From: Fodinibius sp. Rm-B-1B1-1
GTDB lineage: Bacteria > Bacteroidota > Rhodothermia > Balneolales > Balneolaceae
Assembly: GCF_038594945.1 (NCBI RefSeq)
Contig: NZ_JBCFYD010000002.1
Span: forward strand, 186,001-250,000
Direction of reading: 5' to 3'
Length of the DNA: 64,000 bases
Shown here: piece by piece, positions 1 through 8,095 of the stretch
Layout: each line of letters opens with the position of its first letter
How positions within the stretch are numbered: position 1 is the stretch's first letter
Program-made: the position numbers and the translations under genes
Notes under the pieces: generated by a model
The model's database searches: none
Seen by the model: only the letters and a program-made list of their open reading frames with translations
What the model was told of the DNA's origin: nothing

Positions 1-57
1 ATACACAATAGATGATAGCCAATCAAAGATTTTACTGCAGATTTTTATGATTTATAT

Positions 58-85
58 AGATCCTGAAACAAGTTCAGGATGACAC
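58..85 (-). repeat. REP-like hairpin, left copy of 28-bp inverted repeat
   Basis: Exact reverse complement of 475-502. It contains TCCTGAA, a 5-nt loop and TTCAGGA. The opening GTGTCATCC and closing GGATCT boundaries (read on the minus strand) are also seen in other dispersed repeats of this window. Confidence 0.85.
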
Positions 86-157
86 GGAAATTTTAATGTA
101 AGTATATTGCTATGAAAAGGTCATACTATTGATTCATGAAGAGAAAATCGAAAGTAT

Positions 158-466
158 ATGGCTTACAGAAATTATTCTGGTAAAAATGGGTTCGTTTATT
201 TTTTGTCGAACTATAACAGAAATGTGCTATATATCGGTGTTACAGGTGAATTGGATAAAAGAATACTTGATCATAAATTTGGCCAAGGTTCAAAGTTCAC
301 TTCAAAATATAATTTGAAAATCCTATTATACTTCGAGGAATATCCAAATATTAATGAAGCGATAGAAAGAGAAAAACAACTTAAAAACTGGCATCGAAAA
401 TGGAAGTTTAATTTGATTAAAAAATCAAATCCAGAATTAAAAGACTTATGGGGTCAGATTGACTAA
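158..466 (+). CDS. small GIY-YIG nuclease family protein
   Basis: A 102-residue protein made almost entirely of a GIY-YIG domain. The VYF triplet (residues 13-15) stands for GIY and YIG is at 25-27. They are followed by Arg35, a Glu in EREKQLKNW and Asn in the NPE motif near the C-terminus, in the order expected for the catalytic Tyr/Tyr/Arg/Glu/Asn set. This single-domain type (UPF0213/YhbQ-like) is common in bacteria and is predicted to nick or cut DNA, but its cellular role is poorly defined. There is no DNA-binding add-on domain as in homing endonucleases. The gene is the only one inside a perfect 28-bp inverted repeat of REP-like hairpins, which suggests that the nuclease and the repeat may be functionally linked. 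The ATG follows AAAGTAT with no clear Shine-Dalgarno site. Confidence 0.85.
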   Translation: MAYRNYSGKNGFVYFLSNYNRNVLYIGVTGELDKRILDHKFGQGSKFTSKYNLKILLYFEEYPNINEAIEREKQLKNWHRKWKFNLIKKSNPELKDLWGQID

Positions 467-474
467 CCCAGTGG

Positions 475-502
475 GTGTCATCCTGAACTTGTTTCAGGAT
501 CT
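475..502 (+). repeat. REP-like hairpin, right copy of 28-bp inverted repeat
   Basis: Mirror copy of 58-85. The stem ATCCTGAA (480-487) pairs with TTCAGGAT (493-500) around the loop CTTGT. It starts 9 bp after the GIY-YIG stop codon and ends 10 bp before the stop of the convergent glycosylase gene, so it may also help terminate both transcripts. Confidence 0.85.
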
Positions 503-512
503 GGAGGCCTGA

Positions 513-1415
513 CTATTTAGAAAGGGTCTCTAACAGGTGCTTATATTCTTTAATAAGCTGACGTCGAATGGGTTGTGACTTTTCATAAATGGACATCTGT
601 TTTTGCATATATTCTTGACGTCCCTTGTCAGTTTCAATCTTAATGGGTTCCAACCCTCGGTCGCGCAGGTCATAGGGACTGGCTTTCATATCCATAACAC
701 GTGTTTCAATGGCTAATTCAAAGGCCTGACGAATAGTATTACTCGAAATCCAGGGATACATTTTGAATCCCCATTTATATAGATCCATATTCGTATGCAG
801 ACAGCCCGGCTGTTCCATCTCGGCAAAGGTATCGCGATTGAGTGCAAACTTATTTTGGGGCTTGGCCTCATCCGTAAAAAAGCGGAAAGCGTCAAAATGT
901 GTGCAAACCAACGGACGTGATTCTACGAACTCCGCAAGCTCATCTTTGTCCATGCGCAGGGAAAGATAATCATGTCGAACGCGATCAGCTTTGTAAACCA
1001 TGGCCCACTCATGCATTCCAAAACACCCAAACGAAGGTTTTCGGTCAAGCGATTGCTCCAGTACATTTAAAATCCACTTGACGGCAGAAATGCGATCTTT
1101 ATCAAAATGTCGAATGTCAAGAAAACAGTTGCCGCCGGTGGTTTCCATTTCATCAAACATCCAGTCGTTGACAGAGCTGTCCTTTAACAATGTTCCTAAC
1201 CCCGGCGACCAGCGTTTTAAGTAGGAGGGACGAAAAGCGTAGTATTCAAAGAGGAAATCGAGCACGGGATCTTTCTGTTGATGGGATCGACGCTCAAGAT
1301 AATCGTCAATGAGCTCACTGATCGCTTGGGAATGGTTATGTTTTTGTTGCTGCCACTGTTTCGGTGACAACTGCTTGAGAATGTATGCTGGCATTTTTGT
1401 TTCTGTGGAAATCAT
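513..1415 (-). CDS. putative 3-methyladenine DNA glycosylase-like protein
   Basis: About 300 residues. It resembles a family annotated as 3-methyladenine DNA glycosylase in actinobacteria and Bacteroidota. Recognisable family blocks in order are: DPVLDFLFEYYAFRPSYLKR near the N-terminus, CFGMHEWAMVYK in the centre, THFDAFRFFT, EQPGCLHTNMDLYKW, and DMKASPYDLRDRG with a following IET-GR-EY motif. I see no helix-hairpin-helix, so the enzymatic name rests on family annotation and not on a catalytic motif that I can verify. The open frame extends upstream to 1490, but that would overlap the divergent UbiA gene. Met at 1415 (or 1394) is preferred and leaves a 70-90 bp divergent promoter region. No signal peptide is seen, so the protein is cytoplasmic. 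Confidence 0.65.
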   Translation of the reverse strand: MISTETKMPAYILKQLSPKQWQQQKHNHSQAISELIDDYLERRSHQQKDPVLDFLFEYYAFRPSYLKRWSPGLGTLLKDSSVNDWMFDEMETTGGNCFLDIRHFDKDRISAVKWILNVLEQSLDRKPSFGCFGMHEWAMVYKADRVRHDYLSLRMDKDELAEFVESRPLVCTHFDAFRFFTDEAKPQNKFALNRDTFAEMEQPGCLHTNMDLYKWGFKMYPWISSNTIRQAFELAIETRVMDMKASPYDLRDRGLEPIKIETDKGRQEYMQKQMSIYEKSQPIRRQLIKEYKHLLETLSK

Positions 1416-1484
1416 AGCCCCAAAGATACCAATTGTTAATTGGATTGATAAGCCTAAATTACTATGCTGATTATCTGAATTGTG

Positions 1485-2426
1485 ATGCAATTAATGAAAG
1501 CCATGAGAGCAGCCAATCGAAATTTAGTGAAGGAGTTGTGGCATTTTGTGCTGCACCTGCGGTGGCATTACCAGCTGTTTATTTTATCCGGTGGTTTCTT
1601 GTTAGGGGGATTGTTGAGCTCGGGCTTGGAGATATGGTCGTTCATAATACAGTTTTTGAATGTTCACTTGCTGCTTTTTGGGGGTGCCACGGTTTATAAT
1701 TCGTATTGGGATAAGGATGAAGGTCCTATTGGGGGGCTCAAACATCCCCCGAAAATAGTACCATGGATGTGGGGCGCTTCGTTGATTTTTCAATTTATAG
1801 GTTTTGGAATAGCGATAAGAGAAGGAGTTGTGTTCACAGGCATTTATGGATCGAGTATGTTTTTTTTCTGGCTGTATTCTACACCACTGGCACGATGGAA
1901 AGGTCATCCCATAAAAAGCTTGGTGGCCATCGGTGTGAGTACGGGCTTAAACGCTGTGTTAATGGGTTATCTGGCAGCTGGAAATTCTCAACTGCCATTT
2001 TGGGTGTTGGTGGCTGCTCTGGGAGCATCGTTATTGTTGCTTAGCTTATATCCCATATCACAAATTTATCAGCAGGATGAAGACCGAAAACGCGGAGATC
2101 GGACGTTTGCTGTGCGTTATGGGAAAAGGGGAGTTGAGCGATTTTTTATAGGGGGTTTTACGAGCGGGTTGGTACTCGTAGCTTTGGCAATGGGACAATC
2201 ACACGTGATGTTGTCGGTGCTTTTTGGAGTTGTTGGACTGCTGATTTTGATAGTCGTATATCAAATTATTTCTTCTTTGGATAGTACGGAAGGTGACTAT
2301 TCTACAGTTATGTGGATAAAATATGGAACGTCATTGGGTTTTGTATGCTTTCTAATTGCGAGCATTATCTTAAAGCATATCGAGATTGATGGAATATCTT
2401 GGGTTGCCAAATTGTTGTTAGAGTAA
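1485..2426 (+). CDS. UbiA-family prenyltransferase-like membrane protein
   Basis: A hydrophobic protein of about 313 residues with 7-9 predicted membrane segments. Two polar cytoplasmic loops match the aspartate-rich loops of UbiA-type intramembrane prenyltransferases. The first is NSYWDKDEGPIGG (about residue 70), in the position of NDxxDxxxD. The second is YQQDEDRKRGDRTFAVRYG (about 195). UbiA enzymes bind a polyprenyl diphosphate through Mg2+ at these loops and transfer it to an aromatic or other acceptor, in quinone, heme or lipid synthesis. The acceptor cannot be told here, because no menaquinone or heme genes adjoin. The frame opens with GTG at 1482 and an ATG follows at 1485. The gene is divergent from the glycosylase-like gene and ends 62 bp before the thioredoxin-fold gene. 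Confidence 0.75.
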   Translation: MQLMKAMRAANRNLVKELWHFVLHLRWHYQLFILSGGFLLGGLLSSGLEIWSFIIQFLNVHLLLFGGATVYNSYWDKDEGPIGGLKHPPKIVPWMWGASLIFQFIGFGIAIREGVVFTGIYGSSMFFFWLYSTPLARWKGHPIKSLVAIGVSTGLNAVLMGYLAAGNSQLPFWVLVAALGASLLLLSLYPISQIYQQDEDRKRGDRTFAVRYGKRGVERFFIGGFTSGLVLVALAMGQSHVMLSVLFGVVGLLILIVVYQIISSLDSTEGDYSTVMWIKYGTSLGFVCFLIASIILKHIEIDGISWVAKLLLE

Positions 2427-2488
2427 GACCTTCAAGGTGTTGTTCATCAATGATATGAACGTGAATTACAATTACATCTACAGACAAT

Positions 2489-3109
2489 ATGAGTATAGCA
2501 GCAGAACAGGTTATTACTGACGAAATAATTGACGAGGCTTATACCTATGAGGAATATCGGAACATGATTGATGAGCTTTTGGAGGAGGATAAAACAACAG
2601 GCGATAACCACTCCAAAGCGATGATCCATTATACGAAGATGAATGTACAGCGCATGAGTCGCTGGGATAAACGGGTAGACATTAATGATTCTTTGATTGA
2701 TCTGCTTGAGAATATGGATGCAGAGTGGGTTTGGCTGGTCATTACTGAAGCGTGGTGTGGCGATGCAGCCCAAAATATTCCTGCTATTGTAAAAATGGCT
2801 AATGAAACTGATAAGATTGATATCCGGTTCATTTTACGGGATCAGAACCTTGATATTATGGATGAGTATTTGACTAATGGTGGACGTTCTATCCCAAAGC
2901 TCATATGTCTGGATGCCGAAACGCTCGAAGAGGTTGGTACGTGGGGACCGCGTCCAGAGGTGGCCCAGAAGAAGGCGATGGAATGGAAAGAAGATGAAAG
3001 CATCAGCAAAAAAGAGTGGGCTAAGAAACTCCATAAATGGTACGCTAAAAACCGGAATCAGGAGCTGCAGAAAGAGTTTGAGCAGTTAATTTCAGAATGG
3101 CAGCAGTAA
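2489..3109 (+). CDS. thioredoxin-fold family protein (CGDA active site)
   Basis: A 206-residue cytoplasmic protein whose central part (about 75-170) matches the Thioredoxin_9-type family found in Bacteroidota and Firmicutes. It shows a strand (VWLVITEAWCGD), the cis-Pro region (RSIPKLICLD) and GTWGPRP. The usual CxxC is reduced to Cys90-Gly-Asp-Ala93, so only the first cysteine is kept. It therefore cannot form the classic intramolecular disulfide; a monothiol or non-redox role is possible. The C-terminal 50 residues are highly charged and probably helical. It sits 27 bp upstream of the class III aminotransferase on the same strand, so the two may be co-transcribed. The family's biochemical role is not established. 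Confidence 0.75.
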   Translation: MSIAAEQVITDEIIDEAYTYEEYRNMIDELLEEDKTTGDNHSKAMIHYTKMNVQRMSRWDKRVDINDSLIDLLENMDAEWVWLVITEAWCGDAAQNIPAIVKMANETDKIDIRFILRDQNLDIMDEYLTNGGRSIPKLICLDAETLEEVGTWGPRPEVAQKKAMEWKEDESISKKEWAKKLHKWYAKNRNQELQKEFEQLISEWQQ

Positions 3110-3136
3110 ATCCCAATAATAAAGAGTGTAGTTAGT

Positions 3137-4324
3137 TTGAGTAACAAAGATTCTTTTTACGAGCACGTAGCCCAAACCAGCGATGCGCCAATGGGATTGG
3201 AGATAGCCCGTGCTGAAGGTCCCTATATTTACACAACTGATGGCAAAGAGTATGTTGATTTTATTTCCGGTATTGCAGTGAGCAGTTTGGGACACCGTCA
3301 TCCCAATGTTGTGGAGGCCGTTAAGCGTCAGGTTGATCGGCACTTGCATGTGATGGTGTACGGTGAGTTCATCCAGGAGCCGCAGTCAGCTTATGCTGAA
3401 TTGCTGACGTCCCAATTGCCGGATAAATTGGACCGCGTTTATTTTGTAAACAGTGGTACCGAGGCTAATGAAGGAGCCCTCAAATTAGCCAAGAAGTATA
3501 CGGGTCGTCATAAGTTTGTGGGATTTCATCATGGTTATCACGGCGATACGCACGGATCGCTGAGCGTAACAGGCCGAGATGTATATCGCGATCCGTACTT
3601 GCCACTGTTACCCGATGTCGACTTCTTGGATTTCAACAGTTTTGATGGATTAGAAACTATTGATGGAGAAACGGCAGCTGTAATTATGGAACCGATTCAG
3701 GGCGAAGGGGGGATTATCCCCGCAAACAAAGAGTGGCTGCAAGCAGTACGCCGACGTTGTAATGAGGTGGGGGCACTGCTTATTTTTGATGAGATCCAGA
3801 CGGGTTTTTACCGTACGGGTTCGCTGTTTGCTTTCCAGGGATATGACGTTATGCCTGATATTATGAGTCTGGCTAAGGCAATGGGGGGAGGTATGCCAAT
3901 GGGAGCTTTTGTATCCTCATCTGAAATTTTTGAAGTATTTAAGCATGATCCGCCCTTAAATCATGTGACGACTTTTGGTGGTCATCCCGTATCGTGTGCT
4001 GCGGCACATGCTACGCTTACGGAGTTGTTGTCGGATGATTATGGAGGTCGGGCAACAAAGATTGAGCAAATTGCGAAAAAAGAATTAACCGCAGATGGAA
4101 TTTCTGAAATCCGTGGTGTGGGAGCGATGTTAGGTATGGAATTGGCTGATCGGGACCTTACGCAAAAGGTAGTTGAAGCATGTTTTAAGAAGGGAATCAT
4201 CCTTGGGTGGACCCTTCACTCAAATACATTGGTACGATTGGCGCCGCCGTTAATCATTGAAGAGCAATTGCTTCGAGAAACTTTGCGTAGTATTAATCGA
4301 CAAGTGAATCGATTTTCAGAGTAG
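3137..4324 (+). CDS. class III (PLP-dependent) aminotransferase
   Basis: A 395-residue fold-type I aminotransferase of the acetylornithine/ornithine/GABA subgroup. Visible motifs are NSGTEANEGALKLAK (about 105-119), the HHGYHGDTHG turn, EPIQGEGG (185-192), FDEIQTGF with the PLP-nitrogen ligand Asp218, and Lys247 in LAKAMGGGMP as the Schiff-base lysine. It would transfer an omega- or alpha-amino group to 2-oxoglutarate. The exact substrate cannot be read. The next gene is a succinate-semialdehyde-type dehydrogenase 66 bp away, which makes an omega-amino acid such as GABA the most economical guess; the argD-like alternative is open. The start is TTG at 3137, since no ATG occurs near the conserved N-terminus. 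Confidence 0.85.
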   Translation: MSNKDSFYEHVAQTSDAPMGLEIARAEGPYIYTTDGKEYVDFISGIAVSSLGHRHPNVVEAVKRQVDRHLHVMVYGEFIQEPQSAYAELLTSQLPDKLDRVYFVNSGTEANEGALKLAKKYTGRHKFVGFHHGYHGDTHGSLSVTGRDVYRDPYLPLLPDVDFLDFNSFDGLETIDGETAAVIMEPIQGEGGIIPANKEWLQAVRRRCNEVGALLIFDEIQTGFYRTGSLFAFQGYDVMPDIMSLAKAMGGGMPMGAFVSSSEIFEVFKHDPPLNHVTTFGGHPVSCAAAHATLTELLSDDYGGRATKIEQIAKKELTADGISEIRGVGAMLGMELADRDLTQKVVEACFKKGIILGWTLHSNTLVRLAPPLIIEEQLLRETLRSINRQVNRFSE

Positions 4325-4390
4325 CTTCTGACTGGAAATTTACTATACTTAATAACGTAGGTTATTTAATACTAAGAGAAAAAAGTCGCT

Positions 4391-5752
4391 ATGAAATCAA
4401 TTAATCCAGCAAATGGAGAGCTTATCGAAGAGTATAAACAGATGGATGATGAAGCCTTGCATGCTATTGTGGAAGATGCTGCTTCGGCACAAGAAAAGTG
4501 GCGGAAAAATTCGTATTACGAACGAAGTTTATTGTTGCAGCGCGTAGCTGAGTTATTGGAGGAACGGTCGTCGAAGTATGCAGAACTAATGGCTCGTGAG
4601 ATGGGAAAGCCGCTGGCTCAGGGAAAGTCGGAGGCTGAAAAGTGCGCTTGGGTATGTAATTATTATGCCGAGAATACCAAGAAGTTTTTAAAGAATGAAT
4701 ATATCAAAACGGATGCCAGCGAGAGTTATATTACTTATAATCCGCTTGGTACTGTCTTGGCGATTATGCCGTGGAATTTTCCGTTCTGGCAGTTGTTTCG
4801 TTTTGCTGCTCCGGCGTTGATGGCTGGTAATGCAGTAATCTTAAAGCATGCTGCTAACGTTACGGGCTGTGCGTTGGCCATTGAGGAGCTTATGCATGAG
4901 GCTGGAATCTCCGACAATTTGTTCCGTACGGTGATTGCCGATAACGATCAAACAAACGAGCTTATCAAGCACCCGGATATTGCTGCAGTTACATTGACAG
5001 GAAGTACGCGGGCTGGAAAGGCCGTGGCATCAACGGCAGGAAGTGTGCTCAAGAAAACAGTATTGGAGCTGGGCGGTAGCGATCCATACCTGATTTTGGA
5101 AGATGCCGATGTGCAAAAATCAGCTGAGACCTGCGTGACTTCCCGCTTAATAAACAGTGGACAAAGTTGCATTGCGGCCAAACGATTTATTGTGGTTGAG
5201 GAGGTCTATGATGAATTTTTGGAGATTGTTGTAGATTTGATGACAGAGAAAAGGATAGGCGATCCGTTTGAGAGCCAAACAGATATTGGGCCTATGGCAC
5301 GGGAAGATTTGCGGGATGGATTGCATGATCAGGTGCAGCAAAGTGTTAAAGCTGGAGCCGAGTGTATTATTGGCGGATATATACCGGATCAGGAAGGGTA
5401 TTTTTATCCCCCAACTGTTCTTACGGAAGTTGCAAAAGGGATGCCGGCATACGAAGAAGAACTCTTTGGTCCGGTAGCATCGATTATTAAGGCTGAGAAT
5501 GAACAAGAAGCAATTGCGATAGCCAACGACAATAAATATGGGTTGGGAGCAGCAGTATTTTCGGAGGATTTAGAACGAGCACAGTTTATTGCTGAGCATG
5601 AATTACAGGCAGGGTGCTGTTTTATCAATGATTTTGTGAAGTCTGATCCTCGGTTGCCATTTGGAGGAGTGAAACAATCAGGCTATGGTAGAGAATTGTC
5701 CCACCTTGGAATCAGGGAGTTTGTGAATGCCAAAACAGTATATAAAGCATAG
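4391..5752 (+). CDS. NAD(P)-dependent succinate-semialdehyde dehydrogenase-like ALDH
   Basis: A 453-residue aldehyde dehydrogenase. The nucleotide-binding segment MPWNFPFW lies at 126-133, the general base is Glu226 in ELGGSDP, and the nucleophile is Cys260 in GQSCIAAKR. The C-terminal EELFGPVA and LPFGGVKQSGYGRE motifs are intact. Length and motifs match the short Sad/YneI-type succinate-semialdehyde dehydrogenases, which oxidise succinate semialdehyde to succinate. Together with the upstream class III aminotransferase it could complete a GABA-type shunt feeding the TCA cycle; this pairing is inferred from adjacency only. Related semialdehydes such as glutarate semialdehyde from lysine are possible, given the lysine and ornithine transaminases elsewhere in the window. 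The start codon is ATG after an A-rich stretch. Confidence 0.85.
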   Translation: MKSINPANGELIEEYKQMDDEALHAIVEDAASAQEKWRKNSYYERSLLLQRVAELLEERSSKYAELMAREMGKPLAQGKSEAEKCAWVCNYYAENTKKFLKNEYIKTDASESYITYNPLGTVLAIMPWNFPFWQLFRFAAPALMAGNAVILKHAANVTGCALAIEELMHEAGISDNLFRTVIADNDQTNELIKHPDIAAVTLTGSTRAGKAVASTAGSVLKKTVLELGGSDPYLILEDADVQKSAETCVTSRLINSGQSCIAAKRFIVVEEVYDEFLEIVVDLMTEKRIGDPFESQTDIGPMAREDLRDGLHDQVQQSVKAGAECIIGGYIPDQEGYFYPPTVLTEVAKGMPAYEEELFGPVASIIKAENEQEAIAIANDNKYGLGAAVFSEDLERAQFIAEHELQAGCCFINDFVKSDPRLPFGGVKQSGYGRELSHLGIREFVNAKTVYKA

Positions 5753-5869
5753 TATTTTGTAAGGATTTGTGGTTTCGTTGGTCTTACTTATAGAGATAAC
5801 TTCATTGAACTGATTTTGTGTGGAGTTACGTATCTATAAGTAGGTAAAGACAAATAAATCCAGAAAACT

Positions 5870-6667
5870 ATGTTTAAACGTTACAAACTAATATTACCAC
5901 TCGTATTAATAATTGTATTGGCAGGCTGTGGCAAGGATAATGGGGTAAACCCAGATCCTGGTGAACCACCCGCTTTGCCAGAAGTGCAAAGTGAAGCTGC
6001 ACAACCTGATATTTCCTTTTTTGAAAATAATGAGCCCCAAAAAATTTTGGCCAAAGGAGATACGGCCAATTACTATGAGGCACGTTCATGGGCACTTTTG
6101 CAAGCTGGTACCTTCGCTTTTGCCAGTACTTATAACAGCTTTTTGATGGGAAGTAATAACGAAGAGGCTGTTTATGAAGATGGTATGTGGGTTTGGGAGT
6201 ATTCATACCAAAGTGAGGAAGGAAGTTTTACTATGAAATTAACTTCTGAAGAAGTGTCTGATGGTTATGAATGGGCCATGTACTGGAGTTATGATGATGG
6301 GGAAACCAGCGTTGATAATTATAAGATAATGGAAGGTACTGTTTCGGAAGATGGTTCCGAAGGTAATTGGACGTTCAACTCATTAGATACGGAAACCAAT
6401 GAAGAACGAGTAGCTTATACCTCAGAATGGACGGTTACCAGTGAGACGGAGAGTTCAATGGTAGCTAAGTGGTATGATGAATCTGGCACGGCTACATTAA
6501 CAGCCAGTTATGAGAAGAATGAACCAAATCATACGATGGTTTACACCTATCCTAATGAGCCAAATATTACCTTATATTGGAATACGGATACCAATGAAGG
6601 ATCATTTGAACAAGGGGGAGAAAGTTCTTGCTGGGATGAAGATTTTAAGGATATTCCTTGCAACTAA
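5870..6667 (+). CDS. hypothetical lipoprotein
   Basis: A 265-residue predicted lipoprotein: a signal segment of about 17 hydrophobic residues ends in the lipobox LAGC with Cys20. A Pro/Glu-rich linker follows, then a domain rich in Trp, Tyr, Thr, Glu and Asp with repeated short beta-strand-like phrases (WVWEYSYQSEEGSF, WAMYWSYDDGE, TSEWTVTSETES). Two cysteines close to the C-terminus (CWDEDFKDIPC) may form a disulfide. I do not recognise a named family. The composition suggests a beta-rich envelope protein exposed in the periplasm or at the outer membrane. It is monocistronic, with a strong terminator directly after it. Confidence 0.8.
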   Translation: MFKRYKLILPLVLIIVLAGCGKDNGVNPDPGEPPALPEVQSEAAQPDISFFENNEPQKILAKGDTANYYEARSWALLQAGTFAFASTYNSFLMGSNNEEAVYEDGMWVWEYSYQSEEGSFTMKLTSEEVSDGYEWAMYWSYDDGETSVDNYKIMEGTVSEDGSEGNWTFNSLDTETNEERVAYTSEWTVTSETESSMVAKWYDESGTATLTASYEKNEPNHTMVYTYPNEPNITLYWNTDTNEGSFEQGGESSCWDEDFKDIPCN

Positions 6668-6687
6668 ATCCTTACTATTTTGAGTTC

Positions 6688-6716
6688 AAAGCCTGGTGAA
6701 AGCCAGGCTTTTTCTT
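6688..6716 (+). terminator. rho-independent terminator after the lipoprotein gene
   Basis: A 9-bp stem (AAAGCCTGG/CCAGGCTTT) around a 6-nt loop, followed by a T-rich run. It sits 20 bp after the stop codon. Confidence 0.9.
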
Positions 6717-6738
6717 TTGCGTGGAAATAATGAAAAAG

Positions 6739-6758
6739 TATGACACTATGGTGTCATA
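6739..6758. promoter_or_regulatory. 8-bp inverted repeat upstream of the radical SAM gene
   Basis: TATGACAC-TATG-GTGTCATA, a perfect dyad 48 bp before the radical SAM start. It has the size of a dimeric repressor operator, but no neighbouring regulator gene points to it. Confidence 0.4.
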
Positions 6759-6805
6759 AAATCTGTTATGCTTTAGGTGAGAAAGAAAAACAGATTGTGA
6801 CTACC

Positions 6806-7867
6806 ATGAATGAAAAGGACAAAAATCCGATTCGCGGTCGCGGTGCTTCGGATAATCCGGCAAATCGGTTTGAGGGTCGATACACCGATTATGATTTAGA
6901 TGAGGATTCCGGAGAAAAGCCATCCCAGGAAACGAAACTGATTCGTGATGATACTAAAGAGATCCTCTCTAAGAATGACAGCCCCGATATCCCTTTTACT
7001 TATGGGTTGAACCCATATCGTGGATGCGAGCATGGGTGTATTTATTGTTATGCACGTCCCACCCACGAATTCTTGGGCTTTTCGGCCGGCCTTGATTTTG
7101 AATCACGGATCATGGTTAAATATGATGCCGCTGATAAATTACGTACTAAATTTGCTGATAAAAATTGGAAGCCCGAACCTATTACATTAAGTGGGGTTAC
7201 CGATCCATATCAACCGGTTGAAAGAGAGCTTGAAATTACCAGGAGTTGCCTGGAGATTTTTGCTGAAGCACGGAACCCGGTGGGTATTATCACGAAGAAT
7301 TATCTGGTCACTCGTGATATTGAGCTATTGAAAGAATTATCGCAATACAATGCGGTACATGTAACACTATCGATAACCACGCTTGATCGGGATTTGGCCC
7401 GGGTGATGGAACCACGAACTTCTCAGCCATATCGACGCTTGAAAGCCATCGAAAAATTGGCGGAGAATGATATTTCTGTAGGTGTTAATGTGGCTCCTAT
7501 AATACCGGGACTTACTGATCATGAATGTCCCGGTATTTTAAAGGAAGCTCGTAATGCCGGGGCCACTCATGCCGGTTATACTATTGTTCGGTTACCTTAT
7601 GGAGTTAAAGATTTGTTCACAGAATGGCTCGCACAACATTTCCCTGATCGCAAAGAAAAAGTACTGAATAGAATTCGTGATATGCGGGGCGGTAAGCTAT
7701 ATGAAAGTGAATTTGGCAAGCGTTTTACCGGAGAGGGAGAGTTTTACAGCCAAATAAAAAGCATGTTTAAGATTCATGTTGAAAAATATGGATTTAATCA
7801 GTCTCCATTATCATTGTCGAGAGAGCATTTTCAACGTCCCGAAAAGGGACAATTAACATTGTTTTAA
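6806..7867 (+). CDS. PA0069-family radical SAM protein
   Basis: About 353 residues. The N-terminus carries the family signature GRGASDNPANRFEG. The [4Fe-4S] cluster motif is Cys74-x3-Cys78-x2-Cys81 in RGCEHGCIYCYARP, and it is followed by a TIM-barrel core with SGVTDPYQPVE and ITKNYLVTRD. This places it in the PA0069/SplB-like radical SAM group, which generates a 5'-deoxyadenosyl radical. The substrate of the PA0069 family is unknown to me; a DNA-repair-type role has been suggested by similarity to spore photoproduct lyase. The frame extends upstream to 6740, but the conserved N-terminus begins at Met 6806, and the upstream part would overlap a palindrome. It is a single-gene unit between two terminators. 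Confidence 0.85.
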   Translation: MNEKDKNPIRGRGASDNPANRFEGRYTDYDLDEDSGEKPSQETKLIRDDTKEILSKNDSPDIPFTYGLNPYRGCEHGCIYCYARPTHEFLGFSAGLDFESRIMVKYDAADKLRTKFADKNWKPEPITLSGVTDPYQPVERELEITRSCLEIFAEARNPVGIITKNYLVTRDIELLKELSQYNAVHVTLSITTLDRDLARVMEPRTSQPYRRLKAIEKLAENDISVGVNVAPIIPGLTDHECPGILKEARNAGATHAGYTIVRLPYGVKDLFTEWLAQHFPDRKEKVLNRIRDMRGGKLYESEFGKRFTGEGEFYSQIKSMFKIHVEKYGFNQSPLSLSREHFQRPEKGQLTLF

Positions 7868-7920
7868 TGTAACATTTCTGGTGTATATATCGTTAAAGGA
7901 AACATAGAGATAGTACCTTG

Positions 7921-7993
7921 ACCCGGTATCTGTAAAACAGGAAATTTTCTATTACCATAGCCCTGATTTGTCATGCAGATATCGGGTTTTTTT
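7921..7993 (+). terminator. rho-independent terminator after the radical SAM gene
   Basis: A 12-bp stem with one G-T wobble (7921-7932 with 7976-7987) closes a 43-nt loop, and a run of T follows. The long loop contains a small secondary CAGG/CCTG pairing. Confidence 0.75.
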
Positions 7994-8095
7994 ATTCATT
8001 TTCCATTTCATTTCGCATATATTCAGTGAACAGAAAACGCCTGATTTTTGTACGTTTAATCTGAATAAAATTTAAAACAAACACTATTACTGCTT

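Larger units (their letters stand above)
58..502. mobile_element. REP-bounded GIY-YIG cassette (putative)
   Basis: A 445-bp unit bounded by two copies of one 28-bp sequence in exact inverted orientation (58-85 and 475-502), with a single GIY-YIG gene inside. The identity stops at both ends of the 28-mer: the bases next to it do not match. Each copy is itself a hairpin, with an 8-bp stem (ATCCTGAA/TTCAGGAT) and a 5-nt loop. A degenerate pair of the same hairpins lies at 36178-36277 without a gene. That this unit moves is inference; no target-site duplication was established. Confidence 0.4.

Noticed and set aside
129-317. 62-codon frame overlapping the GIY-YIG gene
   Set aside because: A shadow of the clear GIY-YIG frame, without any domain.
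1433-1699. 88-codon frame overlapping the UbiA-type gene start
   Set aside because: It lies in another frame of the UbiA gene and lacks any conserved feature.
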